Assembly: GCF_039540195.1 (NCBI RefSeq)
Contig: NZ_BAABEO010000008.1
Span: 248,001-312,000, forward strand
Direction of reading: 5' to 3'
DNA from: Zafaria ginkgonis
GTDB lineage: Bacteria; Actinomycetota; Actinomycetes; Actinomycetales; Micrococcaceae
DNA length: 64,000 bases
Positions 50,781 through 59,300 of this stretch are shown in pieces (the first letter of the stretch is position 1; each line of letters opens with the position of its first letter). A program made the position numbers and the translations under genes. The notes beneath the pieces were generated by a model, which was given only the letters and a program-made list of their open reading frames with translations, had not been told where the DNA came from and did not search any database.

Positions 50781-51221
50781 CTAGGCCGCGCTGGCGGCGG
50801 AGGGCGCCGTCGCGGCCGTTGCCGCGGACACCGGGCTCGCCGGCGTCGCCGGGCTGGCGGCCGTGCCCGGGGTGACGGGCGAGGCGGGGGTCACCGGCGA
50901 CGCGGCGGTCACGGGCGACGCCGGCGTGACGGGCGACGCGGCGGTCACGGCGGATGCGGGAGTGGCCGGGGTGGCGGCCGAGGCGCCGCGCTCAGTGAAG
51001 TCATCAACGTTCACCGCGCCCGGGTCCGCCGTGGCTGAGGTCCCGACCGCGGCCGCGGTGTCCGTTCCGGCGGTGTTTGCCGCGGTGCGCTCGACGGTGC
51101 TTTCGACCGTGCTCGGCGCGGTTCCCGATGCTGCCGTGCCCGTGTCCGCGGCTGCCGCGCCCGCGCTCACGGCAACAACGCCAAGCGCGCCGGTCACTGC
51201 CCAGAATTTGCGGTTGATCAT
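50781..51221 (-). CDS. Secreted low-complexity protein
   Basis: A 146-residue protein. The N-terminal signal peptide (KFWAVTGALGVVAVSAGAAA, cleavage near AAAADTG) precedes an Ala/Thr-rich region. A Pro/Val/Thr repeat (PASPVTAASPVTPASPVTP) lies near the C-terminus. No catalytic motif. The ATG is preceded by GGAAGGAAAG. It is next to the two-component system and could be cell-wall-associated. Confidence 0.7.
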   Translation of the reverse strand: MINRKFWAVTGALGVVAVSAGAAAADTGTAASGTAPSTVESTVERTAANTAGTDTAAAVGTSATADPGAVNVDDFTERGASAATPATPASAVTAASPVTPASPVTAASPVTPASPVTPGTAASPATPASPVSAATAATAPSAASAA

Positions 51222-51336
51222 GATCTTTCCTTCCGGTTGGGCCCTGGGGGCGTCTACGTCCCCCAGTGTTCGCCAGCCGTATGAGAACAAAAGGAAACGC
51301 TCATGAGAGGGTTCTCATGCGGCGCGCCCCGAGGCG

Positions 51337-52590
51337 TTAGCCGACCCGTCCCAGCAGCTCCTCGGCGGCCGCGAGCCGGGCCAGCGCCGACGGCTCCCAG
51401 CCCGGTATCCCCGGAGTCCGTGCTCCGGCCACCAGGGAAACCGCCACGGCCGCGGACCGGGCCCACAGCCCGCGCGGGTCCACGGTCCGCCCGAACGCCG
51501 CACCGAAGTGCTCCAGCCCCGCACCGGCGTGGACGTACCGGGAATCCACCGCGGGCAGCACGGCGAGGTGGCCCAGGAAGCAGGCCAGGTCATCCACGCG
51601 GTGGCCCGGACCCACCGCATCGACGTCCAGCAGCCCGGACACCCGTGGCCCGTCCATAAGCAGGTTGGCCTCGTAGAAGTCGCCATGGCTGGGAACCAGC
51701 GGGCCCCGGTCCGCGGCCTGGAGGACCGCTTCGATGCGCCCGCGCAGCTTGTCGATGCGGTCCGCCGCCACGGGCAGGGCCGAGATCGCAGCGTCCGCAT
51801 AGCGGCCCAGCCGGTCGCTCCACGCGGGACGGGCCTCCAGCCCCAGCGCCGCGGCCGGCAGGCCGTCCAGCAGCGCCAGGAAGACGGCAGGATCAAGCGA
51901 GGTGCCGCCGTCGTGCAGGATGCGGCGGGACAGCGGTTCCCCGGGCGCCTCGGCCAGGGCCAGGACATCATCGACCGGGTCGCCGAGCGGCGGCGGGACC
52001 GGCAGTCCGGCGGCGAGCAGCAGGAGGTGGCGCGCCTGCAAGGCGGCGGCCTGGCCCGGGCGCAGCACCTTGAGGTAGACGTTGCGGCGGTCCACCACCG
52101 GGCCGGGGGTCGCAAACACCGCACGCAGCACCGCCCGGCGCAGCGGACGGTAGGCCACCGTTTCCAGCCGTTCGAGCCGTTCACCCCGTCCCCACAGGCC
52201 GCTCAGGCGGTCCGGGTCGCATGCCAGCGGCAGGCCGGGCAACCGCGGATCGTGCGGGTGCCGCCAGGCCGTGACCACCAGCGGCTCGGTGGGCCGGCGG
52301 GCCCCCGCCAGCAGGTCCTCGGCCTGTTCGGCCGGAATCTCGATGCGCACCGATCCGCCGTTGCCGGCACGCCGTTCGGTGCTCAGGCCAACGAACTCCG
52401 CCCCGATCGAGGGCGGAAGCTCATAGAGCGCGCTGACCCCGGCACCCGGGCGGTGCTGGAGCTGGACCTGAAGCGGCCGGTCCGGTCCGGCGAACCCGTC
52501 CAGGCCCACGGCGGCGGCCACAAGATCGTGGCCGTGGGCGGCGAAGAGCGCCAGCTGCAGGGTCTCGGACCATCCGTGGGCGCGGCTCAC
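51337..52590 (-). CDS. Aminoglycoside phosphotransferase (APH) family protein
   Basis: A 417-residue protein. The kinase-like C-terminal half has the catalytic loop VPSHGDFYEANLLMDG (Brenner motif H-G-D-x-x-x-x-N) and the metal-binding GLLDVDAVGPGHRVDDLACF. The N-terminal ~150 residues (LALFAAHGHDLVAAAVGLDG) are not a normal APH N-lobe and may recognise the substrate. Related housekeeping kinases phosphorylate sugars or choline, so antibiotic resistance should not be assumed. Confidence 0.85.
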   Translation of the reverse strand: MSRAHGWSETLQLALFAAHGHDLVAAAVGLDGFAGPDRPLQVQLQHRPGAGVSALYELPPSIGAEFVGLSTERRAGNGGSVRIEIPAEQAEDLLAGARRPTEPLVVTAWRHPHDPRLPGLPLACDPDRLSGLWGRGERLERLETVAYRPLRRAVLRAVFATPGPVVDRRNVYLKVLRPGQAAALQARHLLLLAAGLPVPPPLGDPVDDVLALAEAPGEPLSRRILHDGGTSLDPAVFLALLDGLPAAALGLEARPAWSDRLGRYADAAISALPVAADRIDKLRGRIEAVLQAADRGPLVPSHGDFYEANLLMDGPRVSGLLDVDAVGPGHRVDDLACFLGHLAVLPAVDSRYVHAGAGLEHFGAAFGRTVDPRGLWARSAAVAVSLVAGARTPGIPGWEPSALARLAAAEELLGRVG

Positions 52591-52651
52591 TGGGTGCCCG
52601 CCCGGCGGGTGCGCACCCTGTCCGGGCCCGTGGGGGCCGTACGCACCATCG

Positions 52652-53497
52652 CTAGGCGCGTCGGCGCTGCAGGACGGCGTCGAGGTTGATGCGGCCGGTG
52701 GCCGGTGACGCGCCGTCGGACCGTGCGCCCGAAAGTTCGGTGACGTTGACGACGTTCGGCTGTGCCGCCTGCGCGGCCGCGCGGGTGTCCTGAAGGATGC
52801 TGGTCACGCCGGAGGGCTTTTTCTCCTCGTCCGCCGGCAGCGGGGCCGGCTCTGGGCGTTCGGCCTTGGCCGCGCCCATGTAGGTCGGCAGCGGAACCCC
52901 GACCGGTTCCCAGGTCTTGGCGGCGGGAGCCTCCACGGATGCCGCGACGCGGCGGGCCTCCGCGCGCAGCTCCTCGAGGGTGGGTGCCGGCGCGGGCTCG
53001 GCCGCGGGCTCCACGTCGAACACCTCGGACTGGGTCCGGCGGACCGGGGCCGGCGGGTCCGGGGTGCTCATGGCCTCGGCGAAGACGGCTTCCATCCGGG
53101 CCAGCGCCTTGCGGCGCCGGTCGCGCACGGCGAAGGAGCGCAGCCCGGCGAAGCTGGCCGCGAGCACCACCAGCGCGACGCCGGGCACTCCGGCACCCAC
53201 GGTCCCGAAGAGCGCCAGCGGTGCGCACACCACCAGAACGACGACGGCGGCCAGCCCGGCAAGCGCGACGGCCAGGCGCCCGGTTCGGATCCGCGCGGGG
53301 GCGGCCGGGGCGTGGATCCGCGGGGCTTCGGCTGGCATGTGGTTCCTCCGTTGGTGGCCGCTGGTGTCCGTGGCCGGTTCGTTGCGCGACGGCTTGGTTC
53401 CCCTATTGAACAGGCTGGGGACGATGAAGGCGAGCAGCAGTCCGAGCATGGCCACGAAGACCACGGAGCTCTCGACTTGTACGTCCACAATCACCAA
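52652..53497 (-). CDS. Uncharacterised three-helix membrane protein
   Basis: A 281-residue protein. TM1 is about residues 10-29 (VVFVAMLGLLLAFIVPSLF). After a ~45-residue polar linker, two adjacent helices follow (LAVALAGLAAVVVLVVCAPL; VPGVALVVLAASFAGLRS). A long cytoplasmic tail is Pro/Ala/Glu-rich and ends in GRINLDAVLQRRRA. The last residues resemble a conserved C-terminal tail of actinobacterial division-associated proteins, but I cannot name the family. Confidence 0.7.
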   Translation of the reverse strand: MVIVDVQVESSVVFVAMLGLLLAFIVPSLFNRGTKPSRNEPATDTSGHQRRNHMPAEAPRIHAPAAPARIRTGRLAVALAGLAAVVVLVVCAPLALFGTVGAGVPGVALVVLAASFAGLRSFAVRDRRRKALARMEAVFAEAMSTPDPPAPVRRTQSEVFDVEPAAEPAPAPTLEELRAEARRVAASVEAPAAKTWEPVGVPLPTYMGAAKAERPEPAPLPADEEKKPSGVTSILQDTRAAAQAAQPNVVNVTELSGARSDGASPATGRINLDAVLQRRRA

Positions 53498-53618
53498 CTT
53501 AAGGGCGTATGCATTCCGCCTGCGGCATTTGTCCCGGTGTGTCTGTGGCCTCCACGGGAAATCCGCTGATTCTCCTGCCCGACAAGGTGTTTTCGGCGCC
53601 TTTCGGGGTTCCGGAGGT

Positions 53619-54254
53619 TCAGTTGCGCAGCGGCTCCCCGCGGGACGCGAGCCAGCGCGGCAGCAGCCCTCCGGCGGCTTCCTCGGCGGTCAGGGCGAAA
53701 GTGCGGTGGTCGGCCCAGGCGCCGTTGATGTGGAGGAATTTGCGGCGCAGGCCCTCGTCGCGGAATCCCAGCTTCTCCACCACGCGCAGGCTGGGTCCGT
53801 TTTCCGGGCGGATGTTGATTTCCATCCGGTGCAGGCCCAGGGCTTGGAAGCAGTGGTCGGTGGCCATGGCCACCGCCGTCGGCGCCAACCCGTGGCCCGC
53901 CCGGGACCGGTCCACCCAGTAGCCCAGCGAGGCGCCGAGCGCGGCACCCCACACGATGCCGGACACCGTGAGCTGCCCGGCCATCACCGGCTGGCGGCGG
54001 CTCGGTTCACGGACCGCAATGACCCAGGGCAGCGCCTGCCCCGCCCTCGCCTGCGCCTTCAGGGACGCCACCATGCCGCGGTAGGTGGGCGGGGGTGCTT
54101 GGGGGTCCGGCGAGGTGGCCTCCCACGGCCGCAGCCAGTCGGCGTTGCGGCGGCGAAGGTCCTCCCACTCGTCGTGGTCGCGGTAGCGCAGGGGACGCAG
54201 GAGCAGGTCCCCGCACTCAAGCGTCACAGGCCAGATCCCCGCACCGGTCACCAT
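53619..54254 (-). CDS. GNAT acetyltransferase (RimJ/RimL type)
   Basis: A 211-residue acyltransferase. The strand-1 region is CGDLLLRPLRYRDHDEWEDL. The acetyl-CoA-binding area is SLGYWVDRSRAGHGLAPTAV (R-x-x-G-x-G-like with Gly-His-Gly). INIRPENGPSLRVVEKLGFR is the typical RimJ end. It may acetylate a ribosomal protein N-terminus or another amine; the substrate is not predictable. It diverges from the cyclo-ligase gene. Confidence 0.92.
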   Translation of the reverse strand: MVTGAGIWPVTLECGDLLLRPLRYRDHDEWEDLRRRNADWLRPWEATSPDPQAPPPTYRGMVASLKAQARAGQALPWVIAVREPSRRQPVMAGQLTVSGIVWGAALGASLGYWVDRSRAGHGLAPTAVAMATDHCFQALGLHRMEINIRPENGPSLRVVEKLGFRDEGLRRKFLHINGAWADHRTFALTAEEAAGGLLPRWLASRGEPLRN

Positions 54255-54349
54255 GGGTCACAGCTTAGCGCCACGGCGTCCCAGCGGTTGGCTCCCGGCG
54301 TTTGGGCCCTTGCGGTGGGGTCCTTGCGGTGGGGTCCTAGCATGGTGGG

Positions 54350-55063
54350 GTGGAACACCTTAGCGAAGACCAGGACCAAACCGCCGGCCGCGGCACGGAG
54401 CCGGGCATCGGCGGGACGGCGGACCGCGGAACGGCGAATCGGAGTCCGGCGCTGGAGAAGATGGACAAGGAGCACGCCCGCGCCACCTACCGCGGGTTGC
54501 GCCGGGCCCTTTCTCCCGCCGAGCGCCTGGGGCAGGCCGACGCGCTCGGTGGCCACCTGTTGCCGTGGCTGGCCGGACGCGCCGCGGGCGGTACCGTGGC
54601 CGGCGTCGTGTCCTACGGCGCGGAACTGCCGACGGCGGGGCTGCTGGCCGCGCTGCACGGGGCCGGGCATCGCGTGCTGGTGCCCATCTGCGAACCCGAG
54701 CGGCGGCTGTCCTGGGCGGACTGGTATCCGGACGTGCCGATGCAGCGGTGCGCGGTGGCGCCCATCGACGAACCGGCGGGGCCGCGGTTCGGGGCCGAAG
54801 TCATGGACGGCGCCGACGTGGTGCTGGTCCCCGCGCTGGCGGTGGACCGCGACGGCGCGCGGCTGGGCCAGGGCGGCGGCTACTACGACCGCTTCATCGC
54901 CTCGCTGGACCGGCTGGACCGCCGCCCGGTGCTGCTGGCGATGGTGTATGCGCACGAGTTCGTGCCGGCCGGAACGTTCGAATACCACATGCTGGACCGG
55001 AAGGTGGACGGGGTGGTGACCGCGGACGGGTTCACGTGGTTTTCCCCACGCCCGGGCCATTGA
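54350..55063 (+). CDS. 5-formyltetrahydrofolate cyclo-ligase
   Basis: A 237-residue enzyme that converts 5-formyl-THF to 5,10-methenyl-THF with ATP. The family signature is VPALAVDRDGARLGQGGGYY (G-x-x-x-G-Q-G-G-G-Y-Y-D-R). KEHARATYRGLRRALSP near the N-terminus and DGVVTADGF at the C-terminus are conserved. The GTG at 54,350 gives a 37-residue extension; the ATG at 54,461 (MDKEHA) with GGAGAAG may be the true start. Confidence 0.92.
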   Translation: MEHLSEDQDQTAGRGTEPGIGGTADRGTANRSPALEKMDKEHARATYRGLRRALSPAERLGQADALGGHLLPWLAGRAAGGTVAGVVSYGAELPTAGLLAALHGAGHRVLVPICEPERRLSWADWYPDVPMQRCAVAPIDEPAGPRFGAEVMDGADVVLVPALAVDRDGARLGQGGGYYDRFIASLDRLDRRPVLLAMVYAHEFVPAGTFEYHMLDRKVDGVVTADGFTWFSPRPGH

Positions 55064-55070
55064 TGTAGAA

Positions 55071-55097
55071 TTGGCACTCTGGGGGTTGGAGTGCCAG
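55071..55097 (+). promoter_or_regulatory. CIRCE-type HrcA operator upstream of fmdB
   Basis: TTGGCACTC, nine bases, then GAGTGCCAG: this is the CIRCE heat-shock operator arrangement (consensus TTAGCACTC-N9-GAGTGCTAA). A possible -10 box TAGAAT (55,066-55,071) overlaps its left edge. It lies 111 bases before the fmdB start. HrcA binding here is predicted, not shown. Confidence 0.7.
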
Positions 55098-55207
55098 CAC
55101 CACGTGCCCGAACGCGCGGTTTCAAAACGCGCGGTTCCCGCATGTGGTCCGGCACAGGTCCCGGTGCGCCGGGCTCCCCCGACCAGCAACCTTCCGAAAG
55201 GGAACCC

Positions 55208-55432
55208 ATGCCAACGTACGTGTACTCCTGCAAGGACTGCGACCACGCGTTCGAGACCGTCCAGTCCTTCAACGAGGATTCGCTGACCGTCTGCCCCGAA
55301 TGCGGCGGCGTCCTGCGCAAGAAGTTCAACAGCGTGGGCGTTGTGTTCAAGGGCTCGGGCTTCTACCGCACCGATTCGCGGGGATCGTCCTCCTCGACCG
55401 CCCCGGCCGCGGCCAGCTCCGCCGCCAGCTAG
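55208..55432 (+). CDS. FmdB-family zinc-ribbon protein
   Basis: A 74-residue protein. Zinc-ribbon cysteines are in YSCKDCDHAFE (CxxC) and TVCPECGGVLRKKF (CxxC), with the GVVFKGSGFYRTD motif that ends the family core. A Ser/Ala tail follows. Its function is unknown. CGAAAGGGAACC precedes the ATG. The leader contains a CIRCE element and a 10-base direct repeat (ACGCGCGGTT), so it may be a heat-shock gene. Confidence 0.9.
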   Translation: MPTYVYSCKDCDHAFETVQSFNEDSLTVCPECGGVLRKKFNSVGVVFKGSGFYRTDSRGSSSSTAPAAASSAAS

Positions 55433-55560
55433 GCGGCGAGGGCCCCGCGCCGAGCGCCAGCCCTCCACAGCTTTGCCTCCCCGCCGCGGCGGAGAGGGGC
55501 CGTCCACATTCCCGGAGTGTGGGCGGCCTTTCGCATGCCCGGCGTGCGGTACTGGGAGGC

Positions 55561-56253
55561 ATGAGGAAGCCGCCCCGTTCCCGCCTTCCGCGCCCCGCCG
55601 GGGCGCAGGATCCACCCCACCGGCGAACCGGGCGCGAGTTGCTGGCGGTGTACCGCCGCCCGCTGTCCGCCTGCCTGGCCGCGCTTTCCGTGGCCTGCGC
55701 CCTGTCGGCCCTCGCTCCCGAACACGTTCCCACCCGCACGGTGGTGGTCGCGGCGCGGGACCTCCCCGCCGGGCACGCGCTCGCCGCCTCCGATCTGGCA
55801 CTGCGGGTGCTGGCCTCCGCGGCGTTGCCTTCGGACGTTGCCGGCGATGCCGGCGAGGTCGTCGGCGGGCGCCTGGCCGTGCCGCTGAGGTCCGGGTCGC
55901 CCGTGGCCGTGGCCTCTCTGGTGGGGCCGGGGCTGCTCACCGGCGCCCCGCCGGGAACGGTGGCCGTCCCGGTCCGCCCCAGCGACGCGGAGACGGTCTC
56001 GCTGCTCTCGCCCGGCCAACTGGTCGATGTGGTGTTGAGCACCGGGAACGGCTACGAGCAGCCGGTCGAGTCCGCGGTGATCGCCTCGGCCCTGCCGGTG
56101 CTGTGGACCGGCGACGCGGCGTCCGACGGCGGCTGGCTGGGCGGGGAAAGTCCGGCCGGGATGGTCGTGCTCGCCGCATCGGCGGCGGAATCGGCCGTGC
56201 TGGCCGGTGCCGCCAGCCGGGGCCGGATCTTCCTGGTGCTCGTAGCTGGGTGA
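55561..56253 (+). CDS. SAF-domain protein (CpaB-like)
   Basis: A 230-residue protein. After a basic N-terminal tail and one membrane segment (LSACLAALSVACALSALAP) comes a SAF domain: VVVAARDLPAGHALAASDLA, then VVGGRLAVPLRSGSPVA. SAF domains of this type are found in Flp pilus assembly protein CpaB and related secreted proteins. No other pilus gene is nearby. The C-terminal half ends in a hydrophobic strand (GRIFLVLVAG). The stop lies within a tandem repeat. Confidence 0.8.
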   Translation: MRKPPRSRLPRPAGAQDPPHRRTGRELLAVYRRPLSACLAALSVACALSALAPEHVPTRTVVVAARDLPAGHALAASDLALRVLASAALPSDVAGDAGEVVGGRLAVPLRSGSPVAVASLVGPGLLTGAPPGTVAVPVRPSDAETVSLLSPGQLVDVVLSTGNGYEQPVESAVIASALPVLWTGDAASDGGWLGGESPAGMVVLAASAAESAVLAGAASRGRIFLVLVAG

Positions 56254-56290
56254 AGGGCTAGCTGGGTGAAGGGCTAGCTGGGTGAAGGGA
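56245..56290 (+). repeat. Tandem repeat of 16 bases spanning the SAF gene stop
   Basis: The unit GCTGGGTGAAGGGCTA occurs 2.9 times. The stop codon (TGA at 56,251-56,253) is in the first unit. It probably arose by slippage and has no known function. Confidence 0.85.
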
Positions 56291-56311
56291 CGGCCGGCTG
56301 GAAGGGGCGGA

Positions 56312-59300
56312 CTAGCTCCAGTGCGGCGGGCGTTGTTCCTGCAGCCAGCGGTCGCGGTCGCCTTCCCGCTCGCCCCAGGCGCGCGGGTCGTCCTCGGAGG
56401 CCACTCGCGGGACGACCCCGTCAACGGGGCCACCCGCGGAACGGCGGCCGCTGCCCTGCGGGAGCGTCGCACCCGCGCCGACCAGTTGCGACGTGCCGGT
56501 TTCCGATCGGCCCCCTGCGGGAGCCCCGGCCTCGGAAGCGCCGGCCTGCGGGTTCGGGCTTGCGGCGTCCTTCGGCGCGATCCCCGCGGCTTGGGCATGG
56601 CCCGCGGCAGGGGTGCCCCGCCCGGCAGTCTCCTGGGCGGATGCAGCTTGGGCGGAGGTGTCCTGGTCTGGGGTGCCCCGGGCAGCATCCTGCCGGGCCG
56701 GGCGGGAAGCGTGGGTGGGAGCGGATTCGGCCCGGCGGGGGCCTCCGCTGCGGTTGCCTGCCATGGCGTCCTCCTTGGCGCTGTCCTGTCCCCCATTGTC
56801 CGCCTGTTCCCTGCCAGGATCGAAGCCGGGGTCCGGATCGACCGCGGGCAACCCGAGGTGGGCGGCCAGCGTGTTGGCGATGGTGCCGGGATCGCTGAAC
56901 ACGTCGATGGTCCACAGCGGGATGTAGCGCCAGCCCATGGCCTCCAGCTGCTGGGGGCGCAGGCGGCTGCGCTCGCGCACGGTCATGCCGCGGTAGGCCT
57001 CGGTTCCGTCGGAGACCACCGCCAGCGGGGGGTGGTTGCCGGCGGCATCGACATCGGTGGCCTGGGCCGCCAGGTCCAGCACTCCGCGGTAGTGCTGGGC
57101 AACGGTGGCCCCGCGCCGGGCGAGCCGGTTCATCAGGTCCGCGACCAGCGGGTCCTTCAGCGGCGTGCCTTCCCCTTCCACCCCGGAGTCGCCGGAGAGC
57201 ACCCGCCCGGCCAGCTCCAGGAAGCGGCGGGCACCGCCGCCGACCCGGTCCAGGTCGACGTCGGAGGGCAGGACGCCGGTGACCAGTTGCAGCAGGTCGC
57301 GCGAACGGGTGACGCCGGTGACGAACAGTTCGTCACCGCGCGCTCCGGAGAGCGGGCCGAAGTCGTGCAGGGCCTTGCCGTGCGGGGTGCGGCCGTAGCC
57401 GAGGGTGAAGATCACGGCGTCACGGACCAGCCCGTGGGCCCGTTCGACCGAGGACACCTGGAACGGCTCGTCGGCGCGCTTGAAGAAGTCGGCGGCCCAG
57501 GGGAAGTTGGGCAGCTGCAGGCGGATCGCCTCGGCAATCCGGGCGGCGTGGCGCTGGTTGGAGGCGATGACGGCCAGCGAACGGTTGGGGCGGCGGCGGA
57601 TGTGCCCGAAGACCAGGTCGGCGACACGGTTGACCTCGGCGACGGTGGTTTCGATGCCCTCTCCGCCCTCGGGCAGGGCGGTGCCGTCGGCGACATACTC
57701 CACCGACAGCGAGGGGGTTCCCCCGCTCATGGCCCGCGCCGCGGGCAGGCGGCGCAGCGATCCGTCGTAGTACGCGCGGCCGAGGGCCTCGGTCAGGCCC
57801 TCGTCGACTCCGCGGTAGACGGTGCCCAGCCGGCGCAGGGGCAGCACCCCGGTCAGCGCGGTGAAGGTGCTCGCCGGCGGGGCCGGTTCGCGGGTGGAGG
57901 CCGTGGGATCGACGGAGACGTTGAAGCCGCGCGGGGAACCGAGCATGGAGTCGCCGAACGCGATCACCTGGCGGGAGCGGCTGATCGAGCCCAGCGCGGA
58001 ACGCAGCGACAGGGCGTCGGCGTCGAGCAGGATCACGGCGTCGAAGTCGATGTCCGCCGGAACCTCGGCCGGAATCAGCAGCGGGGCTCCGATCCAGACC
58101 GGGACCAGGGAGTTGACCAGTCCCGTGCCGAGGTTGCCGAGCGCCTGCAGCGTGGGTTCCCCGTCCTTGAGCATGGCGCGCAGCTCGCGCGAGGCGGCGC
58201 GGTGGTCGGCCAGGGCGCCCTTCCAGCGTTTGGCCAGCAGCCACCGCAGGCGGGAGGCGCCCGAGGCGATGTGGGTGTTGTCGGCCAGGCGGTACTCGGC
58301 CTCGAGGCGGCGCAGGCGGGCACCGTCGGACATGGCGAGGTAGTCGTCGCCGCTGATCATGGCTTCGAGGGCGGACTGCCACCAGGCCAGTTCCAGCTCG
58401 TTGCCCACCAGTTCGGCGGCGACCTCGCGCTCGGAAAGGTCGTCCATGAGTTCGCTCAGGCCCTGCTCGCGCAGCTGCTCCTGGAGCAGGGTGCGTTCGG
58501 GCAGCGAGACCAGGGTCTCCTTCCCGGCGACCAGTTCCCGGAGCCGGACAAGCATGGTCTCCAGCGGAAGCCGGGGCAGCGCTTCCCGCTCCGGCGTGCG
58601 CGCCAGGACCTCGACGAGACGGTCCAGCCGCGCCTCGGCGTCGCGGTAGGCCGCGCCCAGCTCGGCCAGCCCGGTCGGCACCTGCGGGTGCCGCTGGCTG
58701 GTGGCGTAGCGGGCCCATTGCCCGCGCTGGCGCTGCACGGCCTGCAGCGCCTGGTGCAGGTCGGCGATGTGCACGCCGGGGCGCACGTATTCCTTGGCCA
58801 CGCGGCGCAGCCGGGAACGGGTGATCGAGCTCATCTCGATCCCGTGTTCGCGCCGCCACTGGGTGGGGGCGGTGGCGCTGATCAGGTCGTCGACGTCGCG
58901 GTCGAAGATGTCGGGCTCGAACCGGTCGAGGCTGCCGCGGACGGCCAGCAGCAGGTCCAGCTGTTCGCCCCACTCGGCGAAGCTTTCGCCCAACTTGATC
59001 TCCGAGTGGGCGGCGACCTTGAGGATTTGTTCGTGCAGGGGCGGCAGGTCGGCCGCCAGGGACTCGGTGATCTCCAGCGCGTTTTCGGTCTCGCGGCGGT
59101 TGCGCAGGCGGGCTCCGTGCCAGGGGCTGGTCGCGGCGGCCCGGCTGAACCCGCCCAGCTCGGCGGCGCGGCGCAGCTTGGCCCCGGTTTCGTCGCGGCT
59201 GGTGATGTTGTCCAGGACGCTGCGCTTGAGCCGCACGGTGGTGGCCGGGGCGGGCTCGAGCGCGGTCAGGCGGGCCAGTTCCTGCATGGCCTGGTAGGGC

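Noticed and set aside
51337..52590. Calling the APH-like protein an antibiotic-resistance gene
   Set aside because: It lies in core chromosome and its N-terminal half does not resemble aminoglycoside kinases; only the general kinase motifs support it.
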